DNA of 28,599 nucleotides from an uncultured Clostridia bacterium (GTDB lineage: Bacteria; Bacillota; Clostridia; Oscillospirales; Oscillospiraceae), in NCBI GenBank assembly GCA_937894515.1, contig CALCRH010000049.1, positions 1-28,599 of the forward strand. The letters run 5' to 3'. Positions 15,040 through 22,130 of this stretch are shown here, in pieces. The notes under the pieces are model-generated. The model saw only the letters and a list, made by a program, of their open reading frames with translations, was not told the DNA's origin and did not search any database. Numbering within the stretch: the stretch's first letter is position 1; each line of letters opens with the position of its first letter. Both the position numbers and the translations under genes were made by a program.

Positions 15040-16095
15040 TCAATAGATGCTGGCTTCCTGCTCGCCGTGGAGGACACGGAGGGCACCTTCGGCCAGGGAG
15101 CGCATCTCCTCTTCGCCGGGCAGACGGACGATGGGTGCCAGCTTGCCTACATAGGAGGTGATGTCGCTGCAGAACTTCTCGTCATAGGCCATGCCGGCGG
15201 TGTAGACGATGGCGTCCACATCAAAGTGCAGCACGGCAGCCATGGCACCGATGTCCTTGCTGAGCTGATACACCAGAGCGTTATAGGCTTCCACGAACTT
15301 GGGGTCGCCCTCTTCCACCTTGGCACAGATGACGCGGAAGTCGGTGGTACCCACGTAGGAGAGCATACCGCTGCGGCTGCCCAGTGCCTTTTTCACCTCG
15401 GCCTTGGTCTTGCCGGAGTAGCAGAAGTCGATGATCTGGTTGACGGGCAGGCTGCCACCGCGGTCCAGACCCATGGAACCCTCGTCCTTAACGTTGAACA
15501 CGTCCACCACACGGCCGTGGTCGTGGGCAGCAACGCTGACACCGCCGCCCAGGTGGCAGACGATGAGCTTGGCATCCTCATACTTCTTGCCAATCTTTTC
15601 TGCGGCCTTACGACCGGTGGCTTTCTGGTTCAGGGCATGGAACAGGCTCAGGCGCTTGAAGGCGGCGTTGCCAGAATAATGAGCCACATCGGTCATCTCA
15701 TCCACGCAGACGGGATCGACAAAAAAGGCGGGAATGCCCACCATGTCGCCGATCTTCTTGGCCAGGTACGCACCCAGGTTGGAGGGATGCTCACCATAGG
15801 GGGCATTCTCCACGTCCGCCATCACCTTGTCGTTGACGGCGTAGGTGCCGCTGGGAATGGCGCGATACAGGCCGCCGCGGCCGCAGACAGCATCAAAGTC
15901 CTTGAGCTGATAACCGGCCTCGGCAACGGCCTTGAGGATGGTCTCCTTACGGAAATCCGCCTGATCAATGACCTTGTCAAAGGGCTCCAGCTCTTCGGCA
16001 GAGTGGTCGATACCCAGCTTGAAAAGCTGCTGATCTTCTTCAAAAACCGCGATCTTGGTGCTGGTGGCACCGGGGTTGATTACCAATACTTTCAT
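15040..16095 (-). CDS. buk: Butyrate kinase (acyl-phosphate kinase)
   Basis: ASKHA-fold kinase of 351 residues that makes ATP from butyryl phosphate or a related acyl phosphate. Family markers are the N-terminal INPGATSTKIAVF, CGRGGLYRAIPSGTYAVND, HPSNLGA, the phosphate-binding HLGGGVSVAAHDHGRVVDV, and GSRSGMLSYVGTTDFR. The ATG at 16095 was preferred over a TTG two codons earlier; AAAGGAA lies 7 bases upstream. A phosphotransbutyrylase (ptb) usually accompanies buk, but here iorA-iorB follow instead. The physiological substrate may therefore be an aryl- or branched-chain acyl phosphate; that is inference. A promoter lies at 16149-16177. Confidence 0.93.
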   Translation of the reverse strand: MKVLVINPGATSTKIAVFEEDQQLFKLGIDHSAEELEPFDKVIDQADFRKETILKAVAEAGYQLKDFDAVCGRGGLYRAIPSGTYAVNDKVMADVENAPYGEHPSNLGAYLAKKIGDMVGIPAFFVDPVCVDEMTDVAHYSGNAAFKRLSLFHALNQKATGRKAAEKIGKKYEDAKLIVCHLGGGVSVAAHDHGRVVDVFNVKDEGSMGLDRGGSLPVNQIIDFCYSGKTKAEVKKALGSRSGMLSYVGTTDFRVICAKVEEGDPKFVEAYNALVYQLSKDIGAMAAVLHFDVDAIVYTAGMAYDEKFCSDITSYVGKLAPIVRLPGEEEMRSLAEGALRVLHGEQEASIY

Positions 16096-16148
16096 AGGCA
16101 ATTCCTTTCTATCGAAATTTCACCGAATTACTTAATGAACTACCCTAT

Positions 16149-16177
16149 ATTAAATCATTATGCACTTGGTTTGTCAA
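16149..16177 (-). promoter_or_regulatory. Promoter of buk-iorA-iorB
   Basis: On the minus strand TTGACA (16177-16172), 17 bases, TTTAAT (16154-16149). TCATT (16155-16159) and AATGA (16176-16180) form an inverted pair across it that could be an operator for the upstream TetR protein. The operator idea is speculative. Confidence 0.65.
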
Positions 16178-16217
16178 TGATGATTTCGCCTGTTTTCGAC
16201 CTTTTGGCGAAAGGTAC

Positions 16218-16253
16218 AAAAAAAGCAGCATTTGGCTGACGTATCAGCCAAAT
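16218..16253 (-). terminator. Terminator of the tetR gene
   Basis: A 10-bp perfect stem ATTTGGCTGA (16230-16239) with TCAGCCAAAT (16244-16253). On the minus strand it is followed by GCTGC and seven T (16224-16218). Confidence 0.8.
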
Positions 16254-16266
16254 ACCACTTTCGTTT

Positions 16267-16866
16267 TCATTTTAAGCCTCGGAGATAGACCGCGCCAAGC
16301 GCTTTGCCCCGGGCGGCAACATCGAACTGATTCTCATAAATGCGCCACTCGAAAATCATGCCGCGGTGGATCGTAACCAACTGCTCCACCACCGCTTCGG
16401 TGTCATGGAACGCAGCGATGCTCCCCTCCTGCTTACACAGCTCCACCAGCTCTTTCAAAAGGCGGTAGTACACACGGTTTTCCCCCAGCTTCAATACGCC
16501 CTGTTCAGGATATTTCAGAGCATGAATAAAGGCCTTATAGACCACAGGATCCGCCACGCTGACGGTAAGGGAACGGCCGATGAAGTCCAGCAGCTTTTCA
16601 TAACCGCTGTGGGTGGTATCGGCGAGATAATCAGGCTCCAGCTCGGCATAGGCGGCATCCACATGGTCCGTGACCTGAATGGCCAGCTCGTCCTTGCTCT
16701 TGAAATAGTGGTAGATATTCCCCACAGAGCAGCCCGCCGCCTGGGCGATCTCCTCCACGGAGACATTCTCAAAGCCCTCCCGGTCAAACAGATCCAGTGC
16801 TGTGCTCTGAATGCGGCTGCGCATCTCCAGCGCCTGCATCTTCCGTTGTGTCAGTTTTTCAGCCAT
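16267..16866 (-). CDS. TetR/AcrR-family transcriptional regulator
   Basis: A 199-residue regulator. The N-terminal DNA-binding domain (about 12-60) has the classic TetR core: ALDLFDREGFENVSVEEIAQAAGCSVGNIYHYFKSKDEL. The remaining all-helical part would bind an inducer that cannot be identified. It sits directly upstream of buk-iorAB on the same strand, but a terminator and a separate buk promoter lie between, so it is a candidate, not proven, regulator of that operon. Its own promoter overlaps the end of the sirtuin gene, and no terminator separates the two, so readthrough is also likely. Confidence 0.9.
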   Translation of the reverse strand: MAEKLTQRKMQALEMRSRIQSTALDLFDREGFENVSVEEIAQAAGCSVGNIYHYFKSKDELAIQVTDHVDAAYAELEPDYLADTTHSGYEKLLDFIGRSLTVSVADPVVYKAFIHALKYPEQGVLKLGENRVYYRLLKELVELCKQEGSIAAFHDTEAVVEQLVTIHRGMIFEWRIYENQFDVAARGKALGAVYLRGLK

Positions 16867-16897
16867 AGCACCCTCACATCACGCTTTATTACTGGAT

Positions 16898-16926
16898 ACT
16901 ATATCGCTTTGAAGTGTAAAAGTCAA
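16898..16926 (-). promoter_or_regulatory. Promoter of tetR overlapping the sirtuin stop codon
   Basis: On the minus strand TTGACT (16926-16921), 17 bases, TATAGT (16903-16898). The sirtuin TGA (16925-16923) lies within the -35 hexamer. Confidence 0.7.
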
Positions 16927-17645
16927 GGCTGAATACTGTCCAGAATCTGCCCGATAGGACCGTCAATGGTCAGATCGGCGCCCAAATCACTTCTGGTTTC
17001 TCCCTTGTTGATGACCACCAGTTTGTGACCCCGATAGTAGCGCACCAGACCTGCCGCCGGATAGACCGCCAAGGAGGTACCGCCGATGATCAGCATGTCG
17101 GCACCTGCAATGTAGTTCACCGCCTTTTCCAATGTGTCACCATCCAGTCCCTCTTCGTACAGCACCACATCGGGTTTGATGGCACCGCCGCAGGTACATT
17201 TGGGAACGCCGGTGCTGCCGGTCACCGCGTCCACGCCGTGGAATTTGCCGCATTTTTCGCAATAGTTCCGCAGCACACTGCCGTGGAGCTCCAGTACCTC
17301 GCGGCTGCCCGCTTTCTGGTGCAGGCCGTCAATATTCTGGGTGATGACCGCTTTCAGCTTGCCCGCCTTTTCCCACTGGGCCAGCTTTCGGTGGGCAGCA
17401 TTGGGTTTGGCGTCCAGCGCCAGCATCCTGGCCCGGTAAAAGTCAAAAAACTCTGCCTTGTGTTCCACATAGAAGGTATGGCTCAGCATATACTCCGGCG
17501 GATAAGCAAACTTCTGATGATACAGGCCGTCCACACTGCGGAAATCGGGAATGCCGCTCTCCGTGGAGACGCCGGCGCCGCCGAAGAACACGATGTTATC
17601 GGAGGAGGATACCAGGTCACGGAGCTGCTCAATTTTTTTATCCAT
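16923..17645 (-). CDS. cobB: NAD-dependent protein deacylase (sirtuin)
   Basis: Sir2-family enzyme of 240 residues that removes acetyl or other acyl groups from protein lysines using NAD. The NAD-binding GGAGVSTESGIPDFRS (about 22-37), TQNIDGLHQKAGS, the catalytic histidine in ELHGS, the zinc ligands CEKC and CTC, and IIGGTSLAVYPA are all present. The composition suits the class U/III bacterial type related to Thermotoga Sir2. The ATG at 17645 has AAAGGA 8 bases upstream. It lies downstream of the CDF exporter, separated by four tandem hairpins. No acetyltransferase or acetyl-CoA synthetase gene is adjacent. Confidence 0.94.
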   Translation of the reverse strand: MDKKIEQLRDLVSSSDNIVFFGGAGVSTESGIPDFRSVDGLYHQKFAYPPEYMLSHTFYVEHKAEFFDFYRARMLALDAKPNAAHRKLAQWEKAGKLKAVITQNIDGLHQKAGSREVLELHGSVLRNYCEKCGKFHGVDAVTGSTGVPKCTCGGAIKPDVVLYEEGLDGDTLEKAVNYIAGADMLIIGGTSLAVYPAAGLVRYYRGHKLVVINKGETRSDLGADLTIDGPIGQILDSIQP

Positions 17646-17665
17646 GGTTGCTGTCCTTTCCAAAT

Positions 17666-17790
17666 CGGGCGACCGCAAGGGTCGCCCCTACAAATTTTTT
17701 CGGGTCGCCGGGGACGCCGATCCCTACGATGCGGGCGACCGCAAGGGTCGCCTACATGGGAAACGGACGGATGTGGGCATCCGCCCCTAC
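17666..17790 (-). repeat. Four tandem short hairpin repeats
   Basis: The whole 145-bp spacer between the sirtuin and the CDF gene consists of four hairpin units, each ending in a CTAC-type tail. Unit 1 is GGGCGACC/GGTCGCCC (17667-17687) + CTAC. Unit 2 is diverged, 17701-17724 + TACGA. Unit 3 is GGGCGACC/GGTCGCC (17733-17752) + TAC. Unit 4 is CGGATG/CATCCG (17768-17783) + CCCCTAC, ending at the CDF stop codon. Units 1 and 3 share a 20-bp core with the copy at 15003. They may act as transcription or mRNA-end barriers. Confidence 0.75.
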
Positions 17791-18969
17791 TCACACTTTC
17801 ACGTAGGGCGTTTCCACCTTGACCACGGCAAAGTAAGTATTGCCCTCCATGCCGTGAATCAGCTTTTTGATGCGATTCTCCACCTCATTGTGCGGAAGTT
17901 TTTCATCATGGGGAACCACAGCATCGAAGATCAGATTGGTGTGGGTGGGACCGGGCACCACACGAAAATCGTGAATGGTGATGCGCTCATCAATGGTTTT
18001 CACCAGCTCCGCCACCTGATTTCGCAGTTCGCCGGTGAGGCCGTCATCATTGGTGACAATGGGATCCATGTGAATGGTGGCCATGCAGCCCAGTTCCTTG
18101 GCAAGGGCCACCTCCGCCGTGTCAATGACATCGTGGAGTTCCAGAATATTCTCATGGGCGGGAACCTCGGCGTGGAGGGTGATCATCACTCTGCCCGGGC
18201 CGTAGTCGTGGACCACCAGATCGTGGATACCGCAGATGGGTTTATGGGCCATAACGATGCGCTCGATATCTTTGACGAACGCCTCCTCAGGAGCCTGACC
18301 CAGCAAAGGATCCAAGGTCTCCTTGCCCGCCTTGATACCGGCGATGAGGATCAGAATCGCCACGATGAGGCCCACATAGCCGTCAATTTGTAAATTGGTG
18401 AACTTTGCCACCAGCATGGCTACCAGTACGGCACTGGTGGAGATGGCATCGCTGCGGCTGTCGGCAGCGGTTGCCAGCATGGCGGCGGAGTTGATCTTCT
18501 TGCCCACAGAGGCATTATACAAGCTCATATACAGCTTGACTGCCACGGACACCGCCAAGATGACGATGGCGAGAATACTGAAATCCACGGCAGCAGGGTG
18601 CAGGATCTTTTCAAAACTGCTCTTGCCCAGTTCCACGCCCATCAGCAAAATCAGCGCCGCCACCACCAGGCCGGACACGTATTCCATGCGGCCGTGACCA
18701 AAGGGGTGGTCGGGATCGGGCTTCTTGCCCGCCAGGCGGAAACCTAGCAGGGTAATAACAGAAGAACCGGCATCAGACAGGTTGTTGAAGGCATCTGCCG
18801 TGACGGCAATGGAGCCGGAGATCAATCCGGCAAAGAATTTGCCGGCAAACAGCAGCAGGTTCAATCCGATACCCACCAGTCCGCACAGAGAGCCGTAGGC
18901 ACGGCGGACGGCGGGATCACCTACGTTGTCACGATCACGGATAAACCATTTGGATAATAAAGCAATCAT
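17791..18969 (-). CDS. Cation diffusion facilitator, probable Mn(II)-type metal exporter
   Basis: Metal/proton antiporter of 392 residues with six membrane helices and a cytoplasmic C-terminal domain. Helix 2 carries ADAFNNLSDAGSS and helix 5 carries TAADSRSDAISTSAV. The transport site would thus be N/D-x3-D plus D-x3-D with no histidine. Zinc-type CDFs have H-x3-D, so the all-carboxylate form points to manganese; this is inference from family rules. PDPDHPFGHGRMEYVSGL is the usual loop. A second predicted domain (about 290-380) may extend the CTD. The start at 18969 forms an ATGA overlap with the end of the NhaC-like gene, with AGAGGT upstream. Confidence 0.9.
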   Translation of the reverse strand: MIALLSKWFIRDRDNVGDPAVRRAYGSLCGLVGIGLNLLLFAGKFFAGLISGSIAVTADAFNNLSDAGSSVITLLGFRLAGKKPDPDHPFGHGRMEYVSGLVVAALILLMGVELGKSSFEKILHPAAVDFSILAIVILAVSVAVKLYMSLYNASVGKKINSAAMLATAADSRSDAISTSAVLVAMLVAKFTNLQIDGYVGLIVAILILIAGIKAGKETLDPLLGQAPEEAFVKDIERIVMAHKPICGIHDLVVHDYGPGRVMITLHAEVPAHENILELHDVIDTAEVALAKELGCMATIHMDPIVTNDDGLTGELRNQVAELVKTIDERITIHDFRVVPGPTHTNLIFDAVVPHDEKLPHNEVENRIKKLIHGMEGNTYFAVVKVETPYVKV

Positions 18970-20294
18970 GTTGTATGTACCTCTTTTCCGGGATAAAACC
19001 ACCGTTTGGTGAACAGATAACAGATGGGGATGAGATAGAGAAGCGCCGCATAGAGCGTGGCGTTGGCTGCCGCGCCCAGCATGGCAAGGGGAATGCTGTT
19101 GGCGATGCTCCACGGAATCAGAGCGGCGGTAACGATGCCGCTGTTCTCCAGATCCATGGCCAATTCCCCCCGGGTGGCGCCGCGCTTTTCATAGGTGTCA
19201 CGGAGCATGGCAGCGCCCATCATCACGGCGATGGACTGGTTGCAGAATACCGCAGCTGCCGCTGTGGAAGTCAGCAGGGCTGCCGGAAACAGTCCGGCAC
19301 GATCCGCCACCCGCTCCAGGCCCTTCTGCACCGCATCAAAGACGCGGAGGCCGCCTAACAGCCCGCCTAACAGCCCGGTAGTCATGACCAGTACGGAACA
19401 CTCCAGCATGGAGGTAATACCGCCGCCGGAAAGGATCTCCTGCAGCGCACCCGCCGGGGCTTTATAGCCACGCAGGGTGGTAAGCAGTACATCGGCAAAG
19501 GGCATATGCTGACACAGCACGGATTCGGTAAAGGCTACCACGATGCCTACCAGCATGGCCCAGCGGATATTTACCTTGAACAGGGGCAAAACCAGCATGA
19601 TGGCCGCCGGGATCACCACCCAAAGGGTCAGGGAAAAGGTATCGTGCAGGTCTGCCAGCAGCGCGCTGTCCATCACATGAAGAGGATGCCGCCAGGAGAG
19701 GATACCGAAAAACAGCAGGCTCAATGCCGTGGGCAGCAGGCCGGTCTTGTGCATCATTTTCAGGTTGTCGTACTGGCGGGTCTCTGTCACCGCCGCTACC
19801 AGCAGGGCACTGGAGGAAGCCGGAGAACAGCGATCGCCGAAAAAAGCGCCGGCCAGTATCGTTCCTGCCGCGGCCGGAATGCTTACGCCGCCGCTGCGTC
19901 CCAGCGCCATCAAAATCACGCCGGCCGTTCCCACCACGCCGAAGGACGTACCCAGGGCGTAGGACAGCAGGCAGGTCAACAGAAAGACCACCAGGATGAA
20001 GAGATGGGGACGGATCACCTGTACGCCGTAGTAGATGAACCAGGCAATGGTGCCGCTGCTGCGCCACAGGCCGGTGGTACAGCCGATGAGCAGAAAGAAC
20101 ACCAGCAGGGGAAGCAGTTTCTTGCCCTCGCTCCAGGCATAGCGCCACAATTCTTTCATGGTCAGGCCGCGGCATAGGCCCAGTATGGCAAACAGCACAA
20201 TGCCCAGCCACAGCGCCCAGATCCCGGACCAGCCCAGTATCACGCACACCACCATGGCCGCCAGAAACACGGCAAAGCACAAGACTGTACTCAT
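18966..20294 (-). CDS. NhaC-family Na+/H+ antiporter-like membrane protein
   Basis: Polytopic transporter of 442 residues in the NhaC group of the ion-transporter superfamily. Family markers are the LGTSFGVVGTAGVILMALGRSGG helix, the downstream AGAFFGDRCSPASSSALLVAAVTETRQYDNLK loop, and a matching second half (VFCNQSIAVMMGAAML, DLENSGIVTAALIPWSI). Members exchange Na+ for H+, and some take malate/lactate or other solutes, so the substrate is not certain. The ATG at 20294 overlaps the TGA of the zinc-ribbon gene (ATGA), with AAGGAGG four bases upstream inside that gene. It overlaps the CDF gene the same way downstream, so the three are translated as one unit. Confidence 0.85.
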   Translation of the reverse strand: MSTVLCFAVFLAAMVVCVILGWSGIWALWLGIVLFAILGLCRGLTMKELWRYAWSEGKKLLPLLVFFLLIGCTTGLWRSSGTIAWFIYYGVQVIRPHLFILVVFLLTCLLSYALGTSFGVVGTAGVILMALGRSGGVSIPAAAGTILAGAFFGDRCSPASSSALLVAAVTETRQYDNLKMMHKTGLLPTALSLLFFGILSWRHPLHVMDSALLADLHDTFSLTLWVVIPAAIMLVLPLFKVNIRWAMLVGIVVAFTESVLCQHMPFADVLLTTLRGYKAPAGALQEILSGGGITSMLECSVLVMTTGLLGGLLGGLRVFDAVQKGLERVADRAGLFPAALLTSTAAAAVFCNQSIAVMMGAAMLRDTYEKRGATRGELAMDLENSGIVTAALIPWSIANSIPLAMLGAAANATLYAALLYLIPICYLFTKRWFYPGKEVHTT

Positions 20295-20887
20295 AATGCC
20301 TCCTTGATGGTCAGCTTCATCTGACAGCACAGGCGGTCCAGATCCTCATCGGTGGCGGCAGGGAGACGCAGTCTGCCGCCGCATCGTTTGCACACCAGAT
20401 CCACCGCACTGCGCTGGACCTGGATGCTGTATTCTTTTGAGCCGCAGGTACAGGCAATGCCGTCACGGGCCGCGATGTCCTTCAGCTCGGACAGCACCTC
20501 GTACATAATAACGTTATCGGTAAAGGCGGCATCTTCGCCGCTTTTTTCCTTTTCCGCCCGGATGGCCAGCTCCTCCATCTGCGAGCGCACCTCGTTTTCC
20601 TCCCCCACATAGCAGCAGAGCTGGCGGGTCTCGGGACAGGCAAGTCCGATCCCCCGGCCATTCAGCACCGCATCCGCGGAGATCTCCGCCTGATGGGTCC
20701 TGCCGCACAGACCGCAGGGTACCCAGAGACGGAATTTACTGCCGTCTGTCTGGACCTCCAGGCTCTCCCCACCGCAGTCACACTCGATACGGACTGCCGC
20801 CGCAGACAGGGCAAATTTGGTGCGGCTTGCCATCACGGCCTTGCCGCACTTGGGACAGATATAGCCAAAGCTGCGGATTTCTTCCAT
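20291..20887 (-). CDS. Cysteine-rich multi-zinc-ribbon protein of unknown function
   Basis: A 198-residue soluble protein with 15 cysteines. They are arranged as CPKC (11/14), CDC (36/38), CGLC (58/61), C84, CC (91/92), CTC (146/148), CKRC (166/169) and CC (187/188). Most pairs are followed by glycine, as in zinc knuckles. A charged helix (about 98-140) separates an N-terminal and a C-terminal zinc region. No enzyme motif is seen. It is the first gene of an operon with an NhaC-like antiporter and a CDF metal exporter, linked by ATGA overlaps, so a metal-sensing or metal-binding role is plausible but unproven. The ATG has AAAGGAG nine bases upstream; TATAAT (20935-20930) is a likely -10 without a good -35. 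Confidence 0.8.
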   Translation of the reverse strand: MEEIRSFGYICPKCGKAVMASRTKFALSAAAVRIECDCGGESLEVQTDGSKFRLWVPCGLCGRTHQAEISADAVLNGRGIGLACPETRQLCCYVGEENEVRSQMEELAIRAEKEKSGEDAAFTDNVIMYEVLSELKDIAARDGIACTCGSKEYSIQVQRSAVDLVCKRCGGRLRLPAATDEDLDRLCCQMKLTIKEAL

Positions 20888-20980
20888 GAGATCATGCTCC
20901 TTTGTTGAAAGATCGGATATTCAGCAAATATTATACGCCTTTCTTTTGGGCATTTCCACCCTTTTGTTGGGAAAATCATC

Positions 20981-21008
20981 TTGCATAATCACCGGTTTTC
21001 GATATAAT
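20981..21008 (+). promoter_or_regulatory. Promoter of azlCD
   Basis: TTGCAT (20981-20986), 16 bases, TATAAT (21003-21008), divergent from the zinc-ribbon operon. Confidence 0.7.
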
Positions 21009-21040
21009 GAAAGCACCATACCGAAAGGAGGTTTTCAAAC

Positions 21041-21745
21041 TTGAAAAAAACCTTTCTCTATACCCTGCGGCAGAGCTTGCCTATCTTTATCAGCTTCATA
21101 CCGGTGGGGCTTGCCTACGGCGTTTTGATGCAGAATGCAGGCTACAACGTGTTGTGGGTGGGGCTGATCAGCCTGCTGGTAGACGCCGGGTCTCTGCAGT
21201 TCCTGATGGTCTCCTTCCTCACCAGCTCCGTGCCGCTTTTGACCGTGGCGGTAATGGCGCTTCTCATCAACAGCCGCCACATCTTCTACGGTCTGCCCTT
21301 TATCGAAAAATTCCGCACCTTCGGACCCTGGCGGCATTTCCTCACCTACTATCTCTCTGATGAGACCTTCTCCCTCCACTGTGCCCGGCAGGGACATGAG
21401 GCTCAGGAGGACATCAATGAAAAGTGGGCCTATATCTTCACCACGGTACAGGTGGTAGGTTATTGGCTGCTCCTGAGTATGCTGGGTACCTGGATCGGCG
21501 GTCTGATCCCCGTGGACATGACCGGCGTGGACTTCGCCATGACGGCACTTTTCACCGTGATTCTGGTGGATCAGCTCCGGGGGGCAAAAAACCGTCTGCC
21601 GGCTTTGGTGGCCTTTGTTTCGGCGGTACTGTGTCTGGCCGTCATCGGGGCGCAGAACTTTATTCTGCCCTCGCTGGCAGTTACCGTGGCGGCGCTGGTG
21701 CTGCTGCGCGGCGTCATGGAACCCGGGGAAAAGGAGGCGATTTAA
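21041..21745 (+). CDS. azlC: Branched-chain amino-acid export permease, large subunit
   Basis: Membrane protein of 234 residues in the AzlC family, which pairs with AzlD to export branched-chain or related amino acids. The N-terminal SLPIFISFIPVGLAYGVLMQNAGYN, LLVDAGSLQFLMVSFL and LLINSRHIFYGLPFIEKFR with DETFSL are the conserved segments. The start is TTG at 21041, supported by AAAGGAGG (21024-21031) at 9-base spacing; no ATG is available before the first helix. The stop abuts the azlD ATG with no gap. No Lrp-type regulator is adjacent. Confidence 0.93.
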   Translation: MKKTFLYTLRQSLPIFISFIPVGLAYGVLMQNAGYNVLWVGLISLLVDAGSLQFLMVSFLTSSVPLLTVAVMALLINSRHIFYGLPFIEKFRTFGPWRHFLTYYLSDETFSLHCARQGHEAQEDINEKWAYIFTTVQVVGYWLLLSMLGTWIGGLIPVDMTGVDFAMTALFTVILVDQLRGAKNRLPALVAFVSAVLCLAVIGAQNFILPSLAVTVAALVLLRGVMEPGEKEAI

Positions 21746-22078
21746 ATGGGCGTCAACATTACGCGAACCCTTCTGGTCGTAGGTATCTGCGCCTTTTGTA
21801 CCGTGTTGGAACGGGCGCTGCCCTTCCTCATCTTTCGGGGCCGTGAGGTGCCAAAGGTCATTCGCTATCTGGGGCGGGTACTGCCCATGGCTATTATGGC
21901 GACTCTGGTGATCTTCTGTATCAAGGATATCAGCTTTACCACGGCAGGCGGCTGGGCACCCTATGTAATCGCCACCGCCTTTACTGCGGCACTGCACTGG
22001 TTTTTGAAAAACGCCCTGCTGTCCATTGCCGGCGGCACCATCTGCTACATGCTGTTGATCCAGCTGGTGTTTGTCTGA
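21746..22078 (+). CDS. azlD: Branched-chain amino-acid export permease, small subunit
   Basis: A 110-residue AzlD-family membrane protein with about four helices. Its N-terminal part reads CAFCTVLERALPFLIF, and RYLGRVLPMAIMATLVIFCIKD follows. It forms the heteromeric exporter with AzlC. AAGGAGG lies 8 bases before the ATG, inside the end of azlC, and the genes touch (TAA-ATG), which indicates coupled translation. It ends just before the hairpin at 22090-22128. Confidence 0.92.
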   Translation: MGVNITRTLLVVGICAFCTVLERALPFLIFRGREVPKVIRYLGRVLPMAIMATLVIFCIKDISFTTAGGWAPYVIATAFTAALHWFLKNALLSIAGGTICYMLLIQLVFV

Positions 22079-22089
22079 TCTTTTCATAA

Positions 22090-22130
22090 AAAATCACCTC
22101 TTGGGAACACTACCCAAGAGGTGATTTTCT
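22090..22130 (+). terminator. 16-bp hairpin: azlCD terminator containing the spoVAD ribosome site
   Basis: AAAATCACCTCTTGGG (22090-22105), 7-base loop, CCCAAGAGGTGATTTT (22113-22128), then CTT. The 3' arm contains GAGGTGAT, the only ribosome site for the spoVAD TTG at 22131. The 5' arm ATCACCTC is identical to the anti-Shine-Dalgarno end of 16S rRNA. Confidence 0.8.

Noticed and set aside
17646..19113. Longer N-terminal versions of the CDF, NhaC-like and sirtuin proteins from upstream in-frame starts
   Set aside because: The extensions are low-complexity, overlap neighbouring genes far more, and lack ribosome sites. The ATG starts chosen have them and give normal family lengths.
12581..20887. 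The minus-strand run as a single genomic island
   Set aside because: Composition and gene types look like core metabolism and homeostasis; there are no integrase, tRNA junction or direct repeats at the ends.
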